64,000 nt of DNA from Hygrophila difformis. Lineage: Eukaryota; Streptophyta; Magnoliopsida; Lamiales; Acanthaceae. Of this stretch, positions 59,901 through 64,000 are shown one piece after another. Under the pieces are notes generated by a model. It made no database searches. It was not told the DNA's origin and worked only from the letters and a program-made list of their open reading frames with translations. Numbering within the stretch: position 1 is the first letter of the stretch; the number at the start of each line of letters is the position of its first letter. The stretch spans positions 30,083,453-30,147,452 of the forward strand of contig JAOANR010000014.1 in assembly GCA_030278955.1 (NCBI GenBank), given 5' to 3'. Made by a program: the position numbers and the translations under genes.

Positions 59901-60713
59901 GATCGAGTAAACAACAGAAGGTAAGAAAATAAAATTTAAAAAAACGCTTTTCGAGGCTCGCGCGGCGACCGCGCGGCCATAGCAGTTTGAAAAAAAGGGG
60001 CTCGCGCGAGCCATTCCGCCCCATTTCCACTTCCGAGGCTTCTTCTAGTTTGCTCTCAAATTCGTTCTTTCATTCCCCAATTCTCCCATTCCCGGCTTCG
60101 ATTTTTCGTTGCAAGGTATGTGTCTACTACCTCTACTTGTCAATTTCAGAATTTATGCCTTGTTTAGCTTAGATCTTTGGATGAAGTTCGAACTTAGGGT
60201 TTAGGGACAAAATTTTGGGATTTGTTGTTTTTAGACTTAATTTGTGCAACTAGCGAGTTTATGCGATACTTGGTGTTATTTTTGTTGATTAGGAAGTATT
60301 TGTGCAACAATGTATGCCTAGTTGGAAGAAGTTTTTACTAGATTCCATACTTTAGGGAGAGTATGAATTTGCCCGATTTGTGTTGGTATTGTGGGCATAC
60401 GGATGAGTTCGTTGTCGTTGTTTCGTGCCCTATTATGACGATGAGTTATTGCCTAAGCAATTGTTTTGATTTGGGGACGTTGCCCATGTGTTTACAAGTA
60501 AACTTTGTACTTGATTTATTGCGCACACAACGTGTTTGACTAAATGTCCCAAAGAGTTTTGGGATTTGTTTAGACATAGTCTTGGTTTGGTTATCCTCTT
60601 GATCGCTCGGGTTAGAGCCTACACTTCATGTTCTTGTGTTTTCTAGCCTATACTTGATGTAATCATTGTGTAGGATTTATCCTTACATTTGGTATTGGTT
60701 GGGTATCTGCAGG
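59901..60713 (+). other. 5' part of the foreign gene in E5
   Basis: Homologous to 49866-50650 of E4 in opposite orientation, including CACTTCCGAGGCTTCTTCTAG, the possible donor at 60116 and the acceptor at 60712. The GC-rich hairpin is partly lost (CTCGCGCGAG near 60001). Confidence 0.75.
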
Positions 60714-61118
60714 ATGCTGCTCTTCTTATGGGTTGCTTTGGCGTCACTCATGTGTCCCCCGAGGACAAGGAGACGGGTTGCTCAGCGTGATGAGGCTGGC
60801 CCTAGCACTGCCGCTCCGGCGATGCCTGACTTCGACGGGAGCGAGTCAGAGGAGGACGAGGAGCAGCGGGGCCCTAAGCTCAAAGGTCTTCCCGACGAGG
60901 TGCGTCCCCATCGACACGATAGGTATCGGTTTGCTACTATGGCCTCTCAGGAGTTCTATTTCGACGAGCTTCATCGGAACAGGTCTTATGTTCCGGAGAG
61001 AGGCATGGATCCTCGCCATATGGACGACGACAGGGTTAGTCCAGTTTTGGGCCTTCTTCAGTGGACTGGACTTGCGCGCCATCCCAAGGGCATCGCTTTG
61101 GGTTATTTAGCTATGGAG
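60714..61118 (+). pseudogene. Foreign gene in E5, N-terminal part only
   Basis: ATG 60714 (MLLFLWVALASLM) or ATG 60750. Contains DGSESEEDEEQRGPKLKGLP, FYFDELHRNRSYVPERGMD and LLQWTGLARHP without an internal stop, about 135 codons. It ends at YLAME where a deletion joins it to LTR sequence, and the frame runs on to a stop at 61151. Compared with E4, differences are spread over the codons; whether they are biased to silent sites needs alignment. Confidence 0.68.
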
Positions 61119-61120
61119 GG

Positions 61121-61458
61121 ACATCTATCCCTCTATGCTCCCGAATTCTGATTTTCGGGGTATCTTCGGGTTTCTACTTTCTCTCTAAATTTTTACTCGG
61201 GTCTAATTGGATGTTTGGACTCGAATCCTCGAGTTCATTGGTGTCGGGTTTCGGTGTACAATTTATTTACCTTTAATAATTCTTTTTATTTAATTAAATT
61301 CCTTTAATTCCTTTTTAAGTTAAATCTCATTTCTCATTTCCTTATCTTTATTTATTTATTTATTCGCTGGATTTATTTATTTATGGTATTTATTGTATTT
61401 ATTTTCTATTTTTTTAATTATTGTTTTATTTTATGTTGGAAAATTCTCGGGTATTACA
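61121..61458 (-). repeat. E5 5' LTR, truncated to 338 bp
   Basis: Matches 57061-57398 nearly base for base (CTATCCCTCTATGCTCCCGA) and ends CGGGTATTACA, then duplication CTGGG. The rest of this LTR, including the promoter, is deleted. Confidence 0.93.
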
Positions 61459-61463
61459 CTGGG

Positions 61464-62198
61464 TATGGCAGGTGCGGTTGCGGCCGCCGGGCTACCGGCT
61501 AAACTTGTTGATATCGCGATGATATCGTGAAATACTTGAAATACTAAATCTTGGGAGTAATGGGGATAGTTAAATATTTAATTTGTTGTCTTTTAAATTA
61601 TTAAATGCTTTATTTAAATTAATTATGGTTTTTATTCAAATTATGCTAAATGTACTATTGGTTAGTGCCATGATTTAAATTATGAGAATTGGTTATATTA
61701 TTAAATTAAATTATTTATGATTATTATCATGCTTTTATGTAATTATTAAATTAATGGCTTTTAAACCCTACGATCATGCATGTGTTAACTTACTCAGCAA
61801 GTTGTGTTGGCGAAACCATTTATTTTCCTTTTCCCTTACAGAGTATGTGGAACAGACATGAGCACGTTCATGCATGGGGGACTTATATTTTGCGAAACTT
61901 AATATTTAAATTCTTCCATTAGACAATAGAATAAACGGGCCTGTTTAACCCGCGTTTTGACCATGTTGGTCTTATTTACATTTCCGCTGCAATATTATAC
62001 TTAAATATTATTTCCGCTGCGTTATGATATTATTATTTTCGAGACTATATTGTATGGGCTGTTTGCAAATGTTTTAAATATTTTTAAATACTGAAATACC
62101 TAGCCTTGCATCTCTTTAGTAAGCCGGAGAAACCGTGTCTTACTAGGGAGGTGTGGCGGTGACATCCCGACCTGGGTGACCAAAAACAGGGTGTTACA
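61464..62198 (+). repeat. E4 3' LTR, segment b
   Basis: Continues the LTR after E5 (TATGGCAGGTGCGG, compare 46546) and ends GGGTGTTACA at 62198. Contains the hairpin GCCGG-GCTA-CCGGC at 61486-61499. Confidence 0.94.
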
Positions 62199-62343
62199 CA
62201 TGCACTATATATATATTTTTCCATGGGTTTTAAAATAAAAATTTTTCCATGGAAATAATACTTTAAAATTTAAAATAATAGTCAAAATATTAATAATATT
62301 TTAAAAATAATAATGGTTTGAAAATAATAGTTTAAAAATAGCC
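62199..62343 (-). other. E3 5' leader, portion next to primer site
   Basis: Continues the E3 leader after E4; TATATATATTTTTCCATGGG matches the equivalent E1 and E4 leaders. E4's flanks are CATGT (44701-44705) and CATGC (62199-62203): a target duplication with one C/T difference. The stretch between 44641 and 44700 is the other side of the same leader. Confidence 0.85.
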
Positions 62344-62357
62344 GGGCTCTGATACCA
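62344..62357 (-). other. E3 primer binding site (initiator Met tRNA)
   Basis: Minus strand TGGTATCAGAGCCC, three bases after the LTR end. Confidence 0.93.
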
Positions 62358-62360
62358 ACT

Positions 62361-62690
62361 TGTAACACCCCGATTTTTGGTCACCCAGGTCGGGATGTCA
62401 CCGCCACACCTCCCTAGTAAGACACGGTTTCTCCGGCGTACTAAAGAGATGCAAGGCTAGGTATTTCAGTATTTTAAAAATATTTAAAACATTTGTAAAC
62501 AGCCCATACAATATAGTCTCGAAAATAATAATATCATAATGCAGCGGAAATAATATTTAAGTATAATATTGCAGCGGAAATGTAAATAAGACCGACATGG
62601 TCAAAACACGGGTTAAACAGGCTCGTTTATTCTATAGTCTAATGCAATAATTTAAATAATAAATTTTCGCGAAAATAAAGTTTCCCCCAT
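62361..62690 (-). repeat. E3 5' LTR, fragment
   Basis: The first 330 bp (plus-strand direction), nearly the same as the beginning of 19731-22287. Cut at 62690 by the Copia element; the remainder is beyond the window. Confidence 0.92.
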
Positions 62691-63528
62691 TGTTAGGGAT
62701 ATTTTATTGTGAAGATGTTCGTGATATCTACCGTTGTTGCAACATCTTGCCAACAACGCTTTATTTTCTTCACTGAAAAAGCACAGAATAGTACAGTGAC
62801 GTGGCATTTCCCCTAGCAGGCCTTAGAAGGGTTTAGATGGGCCTTAAAACCCATATAAATACCTACCTTCGTCCATGAGGGATTGAGAGAGAGTCTAGCC
62901 GCAATCACAGCTCATTTTACAGAGCATTAACAGATTCCTAAGCTGTGATTATGGCGGATTGAGAGCTGAAGAAGAAACCCCTGGTCTTCGTTGTTTGCAG
63001 AAGGCACCAACAACTGTTCTGCTACTGGTATATATTTAGTTGCTGTGTCTTCCATTATTCATGGGGTAATTGGGATTGTGTTTATGCATTTCTGGGTTTA
63101 TTGTTTGTAAACACAATCTAGGTGTATTGTAGGTGTTCTTAGCACCATTGAGCTTAATTTGTTGATTAGCTAGATTCCACAAACACCACCTTAATACCTG
63201 CCGGTGAATTTTGTGCATTTGGGTAGATAGTTGATGCTCCCTTGTGTTCTTCTAGTCTATTTGGGTAGATAGGAGAGTTCATTGGAATGTAAGGGTATGT
63301 AAGGTGTGGTTGACTCTTGTTCGATCAGTTTGGTGGAGATTTAGTGAATCCTGGCTTGGAGCCCCCAGACGTAGATCGGTGGATCGAACTGGGTGATCAA
63401 ACTCTTGTGTTCTTGTTTATGTTTTCCGCACCCTGTTTCTGTGTTTGCCTTTGGTTGTGGTTTGCAGGTTGTTGAGACATCGCTGAAACAACGCTTTCAG
63501 GATTTTATATATTAGATTGGGCCTGTCA
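62691..63528 (+). repeat. Copia 5' LTR (838 bp)
   Basis: From TGTTAGGGATATT to GGGCCTGTCA, with imperfect terminal inverted repeats (TGTTAGG against TGACAGG). Ends two bases before the primer site. Confidence 0.85.
62853..62860 (+). promoter_or_regulatory. Probable TATA box of Copia LTR
   Basis: ATATAAAT in CCCATATAAATACC, 160 bp into the LTR, a usual position for plant Copia promoters. Confidence 0.65.
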
Positions 63529-63530
63529 AT

Positions 63531-63543
63531 TGGTATCAGAGCG
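63531..63543 (+). other. Copia primer binding site (initiator Met tRNA)
   Basis: TGGTATCAGAGCG, complementary to the initiator Met tRNA 3' end, two bases after the LTR. Confidence 0.9.
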
Positions 63544-63575
63544 GGGCTCTAACGTTTAGCTGAGTCCGGTCCAAG

Positions 63576-64000
63576 ATGAATAGAGAAGGTGGTTCTGTTT
63601 CGAGACCTCCCCTGTTTGATGGTTCGAATTATCCATTCTGGAAGAATCGAATGAGGATATTTCTCAAGCACTCTGGTGTAGATGTCTGGAACGCTGTTCT
63701 AACACCCTGGAAACAACCTATGAAAGAGGTCCGCACGCCTGCTACTGAAACGTCTGCTGCCATTACTACTTTTGTTCCTGCTACTCAAGAAGAAATGTCA
63801 GCTGCTCAGAAGAACAAGGAACAAGGGAACAACACTGCTTTGAATTGCTTGTTTAATGCTGTTGAGGAGTCACAATATCACATTATCTCAAATTGTGAGA
63901 CAGCTCATGAAGCTTGGACTGCTTTGGAAGCAGCCTATGAAGGATCTTCTGATGTTCAAGCCTTGAAGCTTCAAAGAATTGAGTCTGCTTTTGATAGCAT
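63576..64000 (+). CDS. Copia gag, N-terminal part, open to the window edge
   Basis: ATG 63576 opens a frame of about 141 codons with no stop before the window ends. MNREGGSVSRPPLFDGSNYP followed by FWKNRMRIFLK is the usual start of Copia gag; HEAWTALEAAYEGSSDVQAL and KLQRIESAF are the UBN2-type region. It would form the particle shell. The open frame, promoter and intact primer site suggest a young copy. Only the first part is visible, so the integrity of pol cannot be judged. Confidence 0.9.
   Translation, partial: MNREGGSVSRPPLFDGSNYPFWKNRMRIFLKHSGVDVWNAVLTPWKQPMKEVRTPATETSAAITTFVPATQEEMSAAQKNKEQGNNTALNCLFNAVEESQYHIISNCETAHEAWTALEAAYEGSSDVQALKLQRIESAFDS

Larger units (their letters stand above)
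54882..61458 (-). mobile_element. E5: chimeric Tekay-like element, same foreign segment as E4, deleted 5' part
   Basis: 3' LTR 54882-57398, pol 57622-59900, foreign segment 59901-61118, then only 338 bp of the 5' LTR (61121-61458). Exact target duplication CTGGG at both ends. Primer site, leader, ORF1 and the 3' half of the foreign gene are absent, removed by a deletion from inside the 5' LTR into the foreign gene (short shared GGAC at the join). The pol/foreign junction is the same as in E4. Confidence 0.93.
44706..62198 (+). mobile_element. E4: chimeric Tekay-like element with a foreign antisense gene segment
   Basis: Plus strand: 5' LTR 44706-47281, primer site, minisatellite, ORF1, foreign segment (about 48300-50650), pol from the end of RT to the chromodomain-like tail, polypurine tract and 3' LTR 53139-54881 plus 61464-62198 (split by E5). 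Flanks CATGT and CATGC form a duplication with one C/T change. Gag, protease and the RT catalytic core are missing and the foreign segment stands in their place. It could only move with help from an autonomous Tekay element. Confidence 0.92.
19731..62690 (-). mobile_element. E3: Tekay-like Ty3/gypsy element, host of most nested insertions
   Basis: 3' LTR 19731-22287; pol 22531-25623; protease and nucleocapsid 25633-26486; gag resumes at 43073-43832 after the LARD-like insertion; ORF1 44165-44500; leader resumes at 62199 after E4; primer site 62344-62357; 5' LTR 62361-62690, cut by a Copia element. The frames on the two sides of each insertion match one continuous element. The remainder of the 5' LTR lies beyond the window. 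Confidence 0.93.
62691..64000 (+). mobile_element. Ty1/copia element, 5' part, continues beyond window
   Basis: LTR 62691-63528, Met-tRNA primer site at 63531 and an open gag from 63576. Inserted in the E3 5' LTR. The 5-bp left flank is CCCAT (62686-62690); the right copy is outside the window. Confidence 0.9.

Noticed and set aside
54882..61458. E5 as simple inverted duplication of E4
   Set aside because: It has its own complete 3' LTR, exact CTGGG target duplication and different lesions, so it is an independent insertion.

Overview
This window is a stack of nested plant LTR retrotransposons; I see no convincing host gene. The evidence is plant-type Ty3/gypsy chromoviruses of the Tekay/Del kind: LTRs of about 2.5 kb, TGT...ACA ends, an initiator-Met tRNA primer site, FIDD reverse transcriptase and a C-terminal chromodomain-like tail. 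There is also a Copia element, a non-autonomous element with Athila/Tat hallmarks, AT-rich spacers and a 500-N assembly gap. A seed plant, probably a eudicot, is likely; I cannot name the species.

Layout. E1 (minus strand) runs from before base 1 to 19583. Its 5' LTR (from 2440) is split by E2 (3693-15575, minus, complete, target duplication TAATT) and by a solo LTR (16293-18880, duplication TGATA). A 147-bp sliver of Copia gag (19584-19730) separates E1 from E3. E3 (minus, 19731-62690) holds the rest. Its gag is interrupted by a non-autonomous LARD-like element (26487-43072), which carries a 7.9-kb single-LTR unit (31203-39083, duplication TTAAC), itself interrupted by an unidentified 4.9-kb insert (31963-36900). 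E3's 5' leader is interrupted by E4 (44706-62198, plus), whose 3' LTR is interrupted by E5 (54882-61458, minus, duplication CTGGG). A Copia element (62691 to the edge, plus) cuts E3's 5' LTR and has an open gag.

Coding content. E1, E2 and E3 keep gag and/or pol as pseudogenes with scattered stops and frameshifts; most stops fit C-to-T or G-to-A changes. E2, E3 and E4 also carry an extra small coiled-coil ORF (called ORF1 here) between the primer site and gag. It is conserved at protein level between divergent elements.

The most unusual system is the E4/E5 pair. Both lack gag, protease and most of reverse transcriptase, and both carry in that place, antisense to pol, a segment encoding a roughly 440-codon protein resembling the 'putative plant transposon protein' family. 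The shared junction shows a chimeric non-autonomous lineage that has moved. Second is the 4.9-kb insert with two clusters of TTCGAA palindromes. Third is an invariant GCCGG/CCGGC hairpin with a variable loop in every sufficiently complete Tekay-like LTR.
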